From the NCBI RefSeq assembly GCF_002706745.1, contig NZ_CP017702.1, positions 1,798,001 to 1,862,000 on the forward strand: a stretch of DNA of 64,000 nucleotides, given 5' to 3'. Source of the DNA: Companilactobacillus farciminis KCTC 3681 = DSM 20184 (GTDB taxonomy: Bacteria; Bacillota; Bacilli; Lactobacillales; Lactobacillaceae). Numbering within the stretch: the first letter of the stretch is position 1; each line of letters begins with the position of its first letter. Below the pieces are notes generated by a model. The model ran no database searches and was not told where the DNA came from. It saw only the letters and a list, made by a program, of their open reading frames with translations. This document shows, piece after piece, positions 18,207 through 26,101 of this stretch. A program made the position numbers and the translations under genes.

Positions 18207-19202
18207 TTAAGCTTTAATAACTACTTTGCCCATCATGTGACCAGCTTCAACTAATTGCGTAGCTTTTTTAATATTTTCTAAGTTAAAGCCATGGAAGACC
18301 CTTGTCACGGTTGAATCAATCATGCCACTGTCTAGACCTTGAGCTAATTTCTCCAGATAGTCGCCTTGTGTGGACATTGAAGCCAACTTGAATTTAGCTT
18401 TAGTAAACATCCACTCCCAAGCAAAGTTGACCGATTTTTGTTTCAAATCAGCAATTTGTGATTCACGTAGATTAGTAATCGTTGCAAAGGTTCCGAATGG
18501 TTTGATCAATTCTACGATTTCTGACCAGTGTGGATCATTGTCACTCAACCCCAAAATGTAATCGACATTCTTTATTCCTAGGTCGTGAACTTGTTCAATT
18601 AGGTCATGATGATGATTGACCACTAAATCAGCTCCTAAGGTTTTGACCCAATCGACCTTTTCTGACGTTGAAGCAGTAGCAATCACTCTTAGACCGGCTA
18701 AATGAGCCAATTGAATGGCAATCGAACCGACACCACCGGCACCATTGATAATCAAGACAGTTTTATCCCGATTGTCGTGAGTCGGATTGATCTGTAATTT
18801 TTCAAATAATAGTTCACTAGCTGTCAAAGTTACTAATGGCATAGCGACACTTTTCTCAATCGAAGTCTTCTTTGGTGCATGAGCTACAATTCGTTCATCA
18901 ATCAATTCATATTCTTGATAAGAACCGTCACGAGTGTAGTCGCCAGCAAAAAAGACTTTGTCGCCGACTTGGAAATTTTTAACTTCACTACCGACTTCAT
19001 CGACTACGCCATAACCGTCATAGCCTAAAATTTTGGGATCTGACAATTCATCAACAATTTTCTTTCTAGTAGCGATATCCACAGGATTGATCGAAATACC
19101 CTCAATTTTGACTAACAAGTCTCTTCCTGTGGGATTTTCTTTAGTTTTTTCAAATTCTGTAAAGCTTTCAACTTTATCATTAGTGACACCGAATGCTTTC
19201 AT
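18207..19202 (-). CDS. zinc-independent MDR oxidoreductase (quinone reductase-like)
   Basis: A 331-residue medium-chain dehydrogenase/reductase. It has the N-terminal GroES-like domain (INPVDIATRK replaces the zinc ligands of true alcohol dehydrogenases) and the NADPH-binding fold GAGGVGSIAIQLAHLAG near residue 155. The lack of the catalytic cysteine and of the structural zinc cysteines places it with quinone or enone reductases of the ZADH group. The natural substrate is unknown. It is monocistronic with a GAGGG ribosome site. Confidence 0.85.
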   Translation of the reverse strand: MKAFGVTNDKVESFTEFEKTKENPTGRDLLVKIEGISINPVDIATRKKIVDELSDPKILGYDGYGVVDEVGSEVKNFQVGDKVFFAGDYTRDGSYQEYELIDERIVAHAPKKTSIEKSVAMPLVTLTASELLFEKLQINPTHDNRDKTVLIINGAGGVGSIAIQLAHLAGLRVIATASTSEKVDWVKTLGADLVVNHHHDLIEQVHDLGIKNVDYILGLSDNDPHWSEIVELIKPFGTFATITNLRESQIADLKQKSVNFAWEWMFTKAKFKLASMSTQGDYLEKLAQGLDSGMIDSTVTRVFHGFNLENIKKATQLVEAGHMMGKVVIKA

Positions 19203-19305
19203 AAATTAACCCTCTTTTTGTAGCTTTACCTCATTTTATAACAAAAAATCCGCTAACTCCAAATTAATGGTGAAAACGGATTTATAATTATTCGAATGTA
19301 GTTGT

Positions 19306-19977
19306 TTAACCGATAATTTCAACGGTTGCGCTAGTAATTCCATATGAAGGAATCATACTATTTGGCATCGCCATATCGATTTGGTATGGATTGTCATAGG
19401 CAAATGTTCCGGTATCGTTAACAGTACGATAATAGACATCCCCTTGAGCTGTAGTAATCTTCAAACGTGATCCGCGTGGAATAACATTTAAGTTAGTAGC
19501 AACTCCTGAATAACCCATGTTTGATCCTAAAACAGCTGGATCATAAAAACTGATTTTGAAAGTCCCAACATTGCGACCAACTGATTGCATTTCTACAGGT
19601 GGTTCAGCAGCGGCTTGTGTAATAGCTTGTTGTGACTGTTCGAATTGTTCTGGTTGTGATTCTTGAACTGGTGCATGATCAACCTCAACTTCTTGTTGAA
19701 GTGTTTCTACATCAGCCATATTTGGATCTTTTTCACTGTGACTAATACCTGGCATAAATTCCTTGTTACCTGGTAATGATACCTTTTTGTTTAGTGTGTT
19801 AGCATCATCATTAACTGTTTGATGTGTTTCCAAATTAGTTAATGTTTTATGAAAATCCGTTGTATTACTTACTTGTTCAGTTGATGTATCGGCAGCATAT
19901 GCGACTGTGTATCCCATTCCCCCTGTGACGATCAAACTGATAATAAGTAGTGCATCTAATTTAATTTGCTTTAGCAA
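19306..19977 (-). CDS. secreted 3D-domain protein
   Basis: A 223-residue exported protein: signal peptide ending near AYA-ADT (residue 29), a Gln/Glu-rich linker, and a C-terminal 3D domain (about 139-223). Its three conserved aspartates are in FYDPAV, VNDTGTF and QIDMAMP. The 3D domain is the double-psi barrel of MltA/YocH-type cell-wall enzymes, so it may cleave or bind peptidoglycan. The start is TTG 19977 behind GGGGAGAG; the only nearby ATG is out of frame. A second protein in this window (46053-46733) has the same C-terminal domain behind a LysM module. A WalR-type box lies upstream. Confidence 0.82.
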   Translation of the reverse strand: MLKQIKLDALLIISLIVTGGMGYTVAYAADTSTEQVSNTTDFHKTLTNLETHQTVNDDANTLNKKVSLPGNKEFMPGISHSEKDPNMADVETLQQEVEVDHAPVQESQPEQFEQSQQAITQAAAEPPVEMQSVGRNVGTFKISFYDPAVLGSNMGYSGVATNLNVIPRGSRLKITTAQGDVYYRTVNDTGTFAYDNPYQIDMAMPNSMIPSYGITSATVEIIG

Positions 19978-20079
19978 CTAATCTCTCCCCGGTTTTATGT
20001 TTACCAGAGGACACTATACAAGATGAATATGACAAACATATTACAGACACAATAAAAAAATTCCAGTGAACTAGATTTC

Positions 20080-20096
20080 TGTAATCTTTTTGTAAT
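20080..20096 (+). promoter_or_regulatory. WalR-box-like direct repeat
   Basis: TGTAAT-CTTTT-TGTAAT matches the WalR (YycF) consensus TGTWAH-N5-TGTWAH exactly. It lies between the 3D-domain gene (minus) and the FMN reductase (plus). WalR controls peptidoglycan hydrolases, including 3D-domain proteins, in other Firmicutes, so the 3D gene is the likely target. The box is about 100 bp upstream of that gene and in the opposite orientation. Confidence 0.45.
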
Positions 20097-20225
20097 GAGA
20101 TTCATATTGTTTTATATTATTTAGAATATTTTGACAAAAGCGGTGAATTTTAACATATTGTGAGTTATTTATCAATGTTTTTGTAACCGATTACCACATC
20201 TTAAAAAAATATTTTTGTTTGCGAG

Positions 20226-20239
20226 AACAAATATTTGTT
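20226..20239. promoter_or_regulatory. perfect 14-bp palindrome near the FMN reductase promoter
   Basis: AACAAATATTTGTT is a perfect palindrome about 20 bp upstream of an extended -10 element (TGTGATAAT, 20253-20261). It would overlap the -35 region, as expected for a repressor operator. The regulator is unknown. Confidence 0.45.
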
Positions 20240-20294
20240 GAATAAATTTTTTTGTGATAATTTAGAAACATCGAAGGATATGGAGGAGTTTTAT

Positions 20295-20843
20295 ATGTCA
20301 AAAAAAATTGCTGTTGTAGTTGGTAGTTTACGTAAAGGATCATTCTCAAAACAAATTGCTAAGAATGTTATGAAGTTATTCCCTAGCGACTACGAACCAG
20401 AATTTGTTGAAATTGGTAACCTACCACTTTATAACGAAGATATTGATACACCTGAAAACGTTCCTGCAGAATATACTGCATTCAGAGACCAAATCAAAGA
20501 AGCTGCTGGTGTTTTATTCGTCACACCTGAATACAACCGTTCAATTCCTGGTGGCTTGAAGAACGCTATTGATGTTGGTTCTCGTCCTTATGGTCAAAGT
20601 GCTTGGGACAAGAAGCCTGCTGCTGTAATCAGTGTTTCACCTGGTGCTATTAGTGGTTTCGGTGCTAACCATGCTCTACGTCAATCATTAGTATTCTTGA
20701 ACATGCCAACATTGCAACAACCAGAAGCTTACATCGGAAATGTTACAAACATTCTTGATGAAGACGGCAACGTTGCTGAAGGTACAGTTGGTTTCTTACA
20801 AAGTATCGTTGATGCTTACGTTGAATTATTAAACAGATATTAA
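20295..20843 (+). CDS. NADPH-dependent FMN reductase
   Basis: A 182-residue flavodoxin-like reductase. The N-terminal VVGSLRKGSFSKQ loop binds the FMN phosphate, and TPEYNRSIPGGLKNAID is the family signature near residue 72. Members reduce FMN, quinones or azo dyes and act in redox defence. The frame is open upstream to TTG 20235, but ATG 20295 follows GGAGGAG at ideal spacing and gives the normal MSKKIAVVVGS start. A palindrome at the promoter suggests specific control. It is monocistronic. Confidence 0.88.
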   Translation: MSKKIAVVVGSLRKGSFSKQIAKNVMKLFPSDYEPEFVEIGNLPLYNEDIDTPENVPAEYTAFRDQIKEAAGVLFVTPEYNRSIPGGLKNAIDVGSRPYGQSAWDKKPAAVISVSPGAISGFGANHALRQSLVFLNMPTLQQPEAYIGNVTNILDEDGNVAEGTVGFLQSIVDAYVELLNRY

Positions 20844-20850
20844 TTAACAC

Positions 20851-20893
20851 AAAAAGTGAATCAATTCCTAATCGAATTGGTCCGCTTTTTTTT
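20851..20893. terminator. bidirectional terminator
   Basis: An imperfect hairpin, AAGTGAATCAATTC with GAATTGGTCCGCTT, followed by eight T residues. It lies between the FMN reductase and the convergent GH3 gene. Confidence 0.75.
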
Positions 20894-20896
20894 CAT

Positions 20897-23524
20897 CTAA
20901 AATTTTAATTTCAAAACTGCTCTCAAAACATTGATGGCAGATTTTTGTAAATCTCCTAAGTACAAATCATTATTGTCTTTCCACTTACCAGAAAGTAAAA
21001 CATGATTTTTATCAGTAATTTGGGCCACGCCGTCATAAACCCAATCTTTGAGTCGATCTTTTAAGTTTGAATCATCGCCAATTCTGAGTTTAACGAGCAC
21101 GTCTCCTTCGTTATCAACGATGAAATCATTCCACATCTCAGTTTCCGTGCTACGTTTCTTCAAGAAATCATAACCATGTTTGATTAACAAATTACCTTGC
21201 TCATCAAATTCCGGTCCAAAGTCAGTCACCGCACTCATCAACTCTGATTTTGAACTTCCCGGCATGATCAAGTCATTTCCAGCGTGCATGCTTTGTTTAG
21301 GATCAGCTGAACTGAACCAATCGGTCATAACTAAGCCCTCGAAATGCCATTCATCACGTAAAACATTCGTTAGTAATTCAAAGTTACTACCAGAAAAAAT
21401 GCCGTTGACGCGATTGTAAGAAGTCATGATAGAAACTGGTGCACAAGTCTTGATAGCAATCTCAAAATTACGTAAATAAATCTGACGTAGAGCTTGTTCG
21501 CCAATAACACTGTTGCCATAATTTCGATGACTTTCTTGATTGTTACCGAAGAAATGCTTAATCGTCACGCCGATTCCATGATGCGTTTGGACACCTTTTG
21601 TTTCAAAAGCAGCCATTGTTCCTGACAAATAAGGATCTTCTGAGAAATATTCAAAATTGCGTCCACCGAGTGGATCACGATGAATATTCATACCTGGAGC
21701 TAACCACAGATCAACTCCAAATTCTTTTAATTCAGTTCCAACGGCAAAACCAACTTTTTCAATCAAATCTTTATTCCAAGTTTGTGCTAAAGCTGTTCCA
21801 ATTGGCCAAGCTGTCGCAAAATGCTCAATTACCTGGTCGTTTCGTTTATAAACTGGCTCAACTCTAACTCCCGCAGGTCCGTCGGCCATAACAATTGCTG
21901 GAATCCGTTTATTCTTAATTGTTCCAGTTTGCCCGGCAGCTCCCGGAACTAAATCTGAAGAAATACCAACGACGCCATTTTTGTTAGCTGACATTTGGCC
22001 TTCAACTAAATCGACTAATTCTTGATCAGTTAAACTAGCAACGAATTCTGCTAACTCGACATCGCCATTACTTACATCGTCTAAAGTTTTGCCCGCTGCA
22101 TTGCGAACGTGTTCAATGATTTGATTCAAGCCTTTACCTGGTAAGTCTTCACGTTTTTCAACAAAAGTTGTCACGTCATTCTTTTCTTGGTAATGAGCAA
22201 ACTTTGTCTCTGGGAAATTAGTGGCTTTTAATAAGAAGAAAGGTACTCCACTGACATTTTTCAAAGATACTTTATTAGCTGTCAAAGTAGTTGGATCAAT
22301 TCTTGGTACTAACAAATTATCAACTTTTTTTAAGATAACCTTCTCATCCAATTTGAAAGTTGCGACTACTTGTGTGTTTTTCGAACTATTACCCACTCGC
22401 AAGTAATAAGTTCCCGGCATCAAAACGTAAGCGCCCAATTCACTGTCAAAGATGCTCAAATCAGACATTGGAACAGTAAATTCCAAAGTTTGACGAGCAT
22501 TTGGACGTAGTGAGGTCGTCTTTTGATAAGCTACCAAGTCTTGATAAGGTGTCGGAATATCGGACTGAGGCTTTGATACATAGACTTGTACCGTCTCTTG
22601 ACCAGAAAATTTCTCACTGCTATTTTCAACCGCAACTTGTAGACGAATCCGATCTTCATTAACATTGACCTTTTGCGTCTTTAAGAAAAACTTCGCATAA
22701 CTTTGACCAAAACCGAATTCAAAACGTGGTTTAATTTGAAAACTGTCAAAATAACGATATCCGACATAAATTCCTTCAACATATTCCGGATTAGACATCC
22801 CAAAATTTTCGGAACTAGGATAATCTTCATAGTTATAAGCCCAAGTATCGGTCAATTTACCAGAAGGTGTTTTGGTGCCATCGAGAATTTCTGCCACAGC
22901 ATCACCAGCCGTCATCCCCAATTGAGAAACCAAAACGACACTATCAAGCATTGGACATTGATCGATGAAACTAGTATCCATAACACCGCCAACGTTTAAT
23001 AGGACGATACTATTAGAATAAAATTGACTCATTTGGATGATATTTGATAACTCATTATCGGTTAACTTAAAGTCACCTTTACGATTGCGGCGGTCATAAT
23101 TTTCACCAGATACACGAGAAATCACATAAATCCCCGTTGCTGCATCCTCAAATTCAGCTATCTCTGGGTCTTTAAAAGTGAACCCTGGTGCCAAAATTGC
23201 CATCGGGTCATCCTTTAATTTTTCATCGTGCTCATGCTTTTGTTGCTGATAGAAACGTTGCAATCGCATCAACCAAGACTTAGTCGTAACTGTAAAACCA
23301 GCATTTTCTAAACCTTGCAAAATACTAACGACACTTCTTTGGTTAACGTCACCTGAACCAGTTCCACCCTTTACAGTGGCAAAAGCACCGTGTCCATATA
23401 GAGCAACTGTTTTATTTTTTAATGGTAAAGTTTGATTTTTATTTTGTAATAAAACGATAGCCTCTTGAGCAGCATCTTTAGCTAACTCTTGATTTTCAAG
23501 CTCTCGTTGAGAAATATTTTCCAT
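20897..23524 (-). CDS. circularly permuted GH3 beta-glucosidase
   Basis: An 875-residue cytoplasmic glycoside hydrolase family 3 enzyme in which the usual domain order is inverted. Residues 1-260 are the alpha/beta sandwich (AAQEAIVLLQNKNQTLPL), about 280-395 a fibronectin-like domain (QETVQVYVSKP), and about 470-800 the TIM barrel that normally comes first. The nucleophile is Asp735 in VMTDWFSS; the barrel also shows KHFFGNNQE and GRNFEYFSEDPY. Known permuted homologues occur in Butyrivibrio and Ruminococcus. It probably removes terminal beta-glucose from cellobiose or plant glycosides. There is no signal peptide. ATG 23524 follows AGAGGTTTTGAG. Confidence 0.9.
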   Translation of the reverse strand: MENISQRELENQELAKDAAQEAIVLLQNKNQTLPLKNKTVALYGHGAFATVKGGTGSGDVNQRSVVSILQGLENAGFTVTTKSWLMRLQRFYQQQKHEHDEKLKDDPMAILAPGFTFKDPEIAEFEDAATGIYVISRVSGENYDRRNRKGDFKLTDNELSNIIQMSQFYSNSIVLLNVGGVMDTSFIDQCPMLDSVVLVSQLGMTAGDAVAEILDGTKTPSGKLTDTWAYNYEDYPSSENFGMSNPEYVEGIYVGYRYFDSFQIKPRFEFGFGQSYAKFFLKTQKVNVNEDRIRLQVAVENSSEKFSGQETVQVYVSKPQSDIPTPYQDLVAYQKTTSLRPNARQTLEFTVPMSDLSIFDSELGAYVLMPGTYYLRVGNSSKNTQVVATFKLDEKVILKKVDNLLVPRIDPTTLTANKVSLKNVSGVPFFLLKATNFPETKFAHYQEKNDVTTFVEKREDLPGKGLNQIIEHVRNAAGKTLDDVSNGDVELAEFVASLTDQELVDLVEGQMSANKNGVVGISSDLVPGAAGQTGTIKNKRIPAIVMADGPAGVRVEPVYKRNDQVIEHFATAWPIGTALAQTWNKDLIEKVGFAVGTELKEFGVDLWLAPGMNIHRDPLGGRNFEYFSEDPYLSGTMAAFETKGVQTHHGIGVTIKHFFGNNQESHRNYGNSVIGEQALRQIYLRNFEIAIKTCAPVSIMTSYNRVNGIFSGSNFELLTNVLRDEWHFEGLVMTDWFSSADPKQSMHAGNDLIMPGSSKSELMSAVTDFGPEFDEQGNLLIKHGYDFLKKRSTETEMWNDFIVDNEGDVLVKLRIGDDSNLKDRLKDWVYDGVAQITDKNHVLLSGKWKDNNDLYLGDLQKSAINVLRAVLKLKF

Positions 23525-23623
23525 CTCAAAACCTCTTCTCTGGTGGAAATTTTATTAACTTAATTTTACACTTTTATGTACTAAAGGTCGAAATTCCAAA
23601 AAGTATTTTGAATTGTGTGTTAT

Positions 23624-23795
23624 GATGCCGTCGTCCGTTCGGCCCTGGAAAATTGCTGGAACGCCATGGGCACGACTTGGAGCCTTTGCTAAGACCAAAC
23701 CCGGGCAAAGTCTTCAAGCTCGACCTTTCACTAGGCAATAAATTGCCAAGAGAAATTTCATGGCTGAGCATTTTCCAGAACCTCACTCCCGACTA
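23624..23795 (-). repeat. structured intergenic repeat, copy 1
   Basis: Read on the minus strand, it runs from TAGTCGGGAG to GGACGACGGCATC. P1 is CTGGAAAAT with ATTTTCCAG. Inside it lie GGCTGAG-side and GTTCCAGC joints, a P2 hairpin closed by GGCAATTTATTGCC, and a long P3 (CGAGCTTGAAGACTTTGC with GCAAAGGCTCCAAGTCG). A 94-nt internal block is repeated with a single mismatch in copy 3. No protein reading frame is conserved between the three copies. It may be a structured RNA, a cruciform DNA element, or a non-autonomous mobile element; the class is not recognised. Confidence 0.7.
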
Positions 23796-23839
23796 GATAG
23801 TGATTTCTATCTTTATATAAATTACTTCAGAAAATTAAT

Positions 23840-23897
23840 AGAAGATATTATTAGAATTGCAGTAAATTGCTGTGGTTCTAGTAGTATCTTCTTTTTA
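23840..23897 (+). terminator. orphan terminator hairpin
   Basis: AGAAGATA...AGAATTGCAG pairs with CTGTGGTTCT...TATCTTCT and is followed by TTTTT on the plus strand. No plus-strand gene ends nearby. It lies between the two divergent repeats and could end a short unannotated transcript. Confidence 0.45.
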
Positions 23898-23973
23898 TAT
23901 GCGTTGTAAAAAATAAATAGAATTGTTATTTAAAAAGTATGTGTTTAATTCTATCTAAATAGAAGTTGAAATT

Positions 23974-24144
23974 TAGTCGGGAGCAAAAGCCCTGTGATGG
24001 CTCAGCCGCCAGATTTCTTGTTAGTGCTTTAGCACTTACAAGAAGGCCTAGTTTTGAGATTTTGCGTCTTTGGGGCCATGCAAAAGCTCAAAATAGTGCC
24101 GGCAGCGTTCCAGCCAATCACAGGGCTTTTGCGGACGACGGCAT
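23974..24144 (+). repeat. structured intergenic repeat, copy 2
   Basis: Same layout as copy 1 but on the plus strand: TAGTCGGGAG at the left end, GGACGACGGCAT at the right. P1 is a perfect 16-bp helix (23983-23998 with 24117-24132) whose sequence differs completely from that of copy 1. P2 is TTCTTGTTAGTGC with GCACTTACAAGAA. P3 pairs CTAGTTTTGAGATTTTGC with GCAAAAGCTCAAAATAG. The junction sequences GGCTCAGCC and GTTCCAGC are shared with copy 1. Stems vary while junctions and ends are kept, as expected if structure is selected. Confidence 0.7.
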
Positions 24145-24166
24145 ATTTAACTAAACCCAAACTACC

Positions 24167-24352
24167 TTATTTAAGAAACTTACTAAACAAAAACTTATGC
24201 ACGACAACCACAATAGCTAACAAAATAACCCCAATCAAAACTTCGCTGAACAAAAAATTCCATCCCAATGCCAAAAAGATATTCAAAAGCGGATTATTCA
24301 AAATCGAAACCAACAATAAAAACAAAATTATGTCTGCTGTATAAATACTCAT
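24167..24352 (-). CDS. small membrane protein, 61 aa
   Basis: A 61-residue protein with two hydrophobic segments (about 4-28 and 34-52) and a short basic tail (FLFSKFLK). ATG 24352 is chosen over the in-frame ATG 24364, because GGAGG lies between them. An inverted repeat (24363-24383) overlaps the region between its -10 element and ribosome site, so it may be repressed by a dimeric regulator. It diverges from coaBC. Family and function are unknown. Confidence 0.6.
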   Translation of the reverse strand: MSIYTADIILFLLLVSILNNPLLNIFLALGWNFLFSEVLIGVILLAIVVVVHKFLFSKFLK

Positions 24353-24362
24353 GTTTTCCTCC

Positions 24363-24383
24363 ATATACTAGCTAATAGTATAT
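24363..24383. promoter_or_regulatory. inverted repeat operator candidate
   Basis: ATATACTA-GCTAA-TAGTATAT has perfect 8-bp arms. On the minus strand the left arm serves as a -10 element (TATACT) and the right arm reaches the GGAGG of the 61-aa gene. This is the classic position for a repressor. Confidence 0.5.
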
Positions 24384-24430
24384 CCAAAAATTGTATAATA
24401 ATAGTAGAAAAAAGTTATACGAGGTGAAAA

Positions 24431-25621
24431 ATGTTAAAGGGTAAAAACATTGCAGTCTATGTCAGTGGTGGCATTGCTGCATACAAAACGCTCAATGTTG
24501 TTAGAGCATTGATCAAACAACATTCTAACGTACAAGTCATTATGACTAAGGAGGCTCAACAATTTGTCACACCGTTGACCTTTGCTACTTTGAGCCAACG
24601 ACCCGTCATTACTGATAATTTTACAGCCCAAACTAGTAACGACGACTTTATTCCCCACATCAAATTGGCTTTGTGGACTGATTTAGCAATTGTTGTTCCA
24701 GCTACTGCCAATATTATCGGGAAAATGGCTAACGGTATCGCTGATGATATTGCATCAACTAGTTTACTAGCTACTAAAGCTCCTAAACTGGTTTTCCCAG
24801 CAATGAACACTGATATGCTAGAAAACCCTGCTGTCCAAAGAAATCTTCAATTCTTGCAAGCTAATAATGTCAAAGTTGTTCAACCAGCAACTGGCTTTTT
24901 AGCCGAAGGGATGACTGGCAAAGGTCGTCTACCTGAATTAGACCAAATCATGACTTCTATCGAAGAGTTCTTTATTGAACCTAAACTAAAAGGTAAAAAA
25001 ATTATCGTCACTGCCGGTGGTACTAAAGAAGCCATCGATCCAGTCAGATATATCGGCAATCGTTCCTCTGGCAAAATGGGTATCGCTATGGCGCAAGTTG
25101 CCCGTGATTTAGGTGCTGACGTTACTTTGATTACTAGTGTTAAAACCGAGTTATCTGGTGTCAATAAAATAGAAATTCAAACAGCAGACGAATTAATGGC
25201 AGCTTTACGACAAGAATTTCCCCAAGCTGACGTATTAGTTATGGCTGCCGCGGTCGCTGACTTCAAACCGATGACGGTTGCTGATCAAAAGATCAAGAAA
25301 AACCCCAATGAAGATATCTTCACTATCAAATTAACCAAGAATCCTGATATCCTAAAAACTATCGCTGCTACAAAAACTAACCAATTCGTCGTTGGCTTTG
25401 CTGCCGAAACACAAAATCTTTTGGATAACGCCGAGAAGAAGCTCAATAGTAAAAATGCTGACGTCATCTTAGCCAACAATGTTGCTCAAGCTGGTGCTGG
25501 ATTCGGTGTCGATACTAACAAAATGACCCTTTTACAGAAAAATCATACTCCAGAAACTTGGCCTTTGATGTCAAAAGTCGACGTCGCTAAGAAATTCTGG
25601 GACTTCTATTTACAACAATAA
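24431..25621 (+). CDS. coaBC: bifunctional CoaBC (phosphopantothenoylcysteine synthase/decarboxylase)
   Basis: A 396-residue enzyme for two steps of coenzyme A synthesis. The N-terminal CoaC flavoprotein half has GGIAAYKTLN, the FIPHIKL histidine and the substrate motif PAMNTDM. The C-terminal CoaB half begins near residue 190 with TAGGTKEAIDPVRYIGNRSSGKMG and contains KIKKNPNEDI, the CTP-dependent synthase lysine region. Length and domain order are normal. ATG 24431 follows GAGGTG. A TATAAT-like promoter lies at about 24393-24402. Confidence 0.95.
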   Translation: MLKGKNIAVYVSGGIAAYKTLNVVRALIKQHSNVQVIMTKEAQQFVTPLTFATLSQRPVITDNFTAQTSNDDFIPHIKLALWTDLAIVVPATANIIGKMANGIADDIASTSLLATKAPKLVFPAMNTDMLENPAVQRNLQFLQANNVKVVQPATGFLAEGMTGKGRLPELDQIMTSIEEFFIEPKLKGKKIIVTAGGTKEAIDPVRYIGNRSSGKMGIAMAQVARDLGADVTLITSVKTELSGVNKIEIQTADELMAALRQEFPQADVLVMAAAVADFKPMTVADQKIKKNPNEDIFTIKLTKNPDILKTIAATKTNQFVVGFAAETQNLLDNAEKKLNSKNADVILANNVAQAGAGFGVDTNKMTLLQKNHTPETWPLMSKVDVAKKFWDFYLQQ

Positions 25622-25650
25622 TCTCACCCTAACATTTTTACACCCCCAAC

Positions 25651-25694
25651 AAAAAAGACTTAGAAAATCAGTTATGATCTTCTAAGTCTTTTTC
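25651..25694. terminator. bidirectional terminator
   Basis: AAAAAGACTTAGAA pairs with TTCTAAGTCTTTTT. It serves coaBC and the convergent lpdD. Confidence 0.88.
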
Positions 25695-26101
25695 TATTGC
25701 GGATTTTCTGAATCGGAATAATAAATTGGTTCTGGAGCATCAAAATCAGTTTCTTGTAACCAATTTTTCAAATCTTCTCCGAGTTTTTTTGCCATTTGAG
25801 ATGAAACGGCAATTTGCTTTCTAGAAATGTGATTAACGTGAACACCAGCCGTAATCGTACAGCTACCTGGTAAATCCGACTGAATTATTTTAGCAACTCG
25901 AACGGCTAAAACGTCGTCTTTATGAAATCTACCATCATGGCTCGGATAACGAATCGTTTGAATATCAGTCTTCTTCGTCAAAGTAGTCACTGTTCCAATG
26001 TGAGGTGTATCGCCGCCAGTTATCGTTACGAACAAGTCTTTACCAATTACAAAAACTTCCAAATTCATCGTGTAATTTTCTTGTGTGACTGAAAACTTCA
26101 T
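25694..26101 (-). CDS. lpdD: LpdD-type gallate decarboxylase accessory subunit
   Basis: A 135-residue protein matching LpdD of the lactobacillar gallate decarboxylase system; these proteins are thought to act with the UbiD-type subunit, probably as a prenyl-FMN chaperone. Visible features are TGGDTPHIGTVT, the PSHDGRFHKDD segment and AGVHVNHISRKQI. ATG 26101 is chosen: it shares one base with the stop of the upstream lpdC-lpdB gene (TAATG) and follows GGGAGGG. The gene ends in the coaBC-facing terminator. Translational coupling fits a complex with the fused enzyme. Confidence 0.82.
   Translation of the reverse strand: MKFSVTQENYTMNLEVFVIGKDLFVTITGGDTPHIGTVTTLTKKTDIQTIRYPSHDGRFHKDDVLAVRVAKIIQSDLPGSCTITAGVHVNHISRKQIAVSSQMAKKLGEDLKNWLQETDFDAPEPIYYSDSENPQ

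Noticed and set aside
23574..23786. Minus-strand ORF sharing a peptide (PSERSSLKTLPGFGLSKGSKSCP region) with ORFs at 33707-33925 and 33768-33956
   Set aside because: The shared peptide comes from the 94-nt repeat core. Frames have no ribosome site, occur on both strands, and the third repeat copy does not keep the frame, whereas stems covary.
23966..24344. Plus-strand ORFs of 62 and 96 aa over repeat copy 2 and the small membrane gene
   Set aside because: They cross a stem-loop element and run antisense to the 61-aa gene; no ribosome site.
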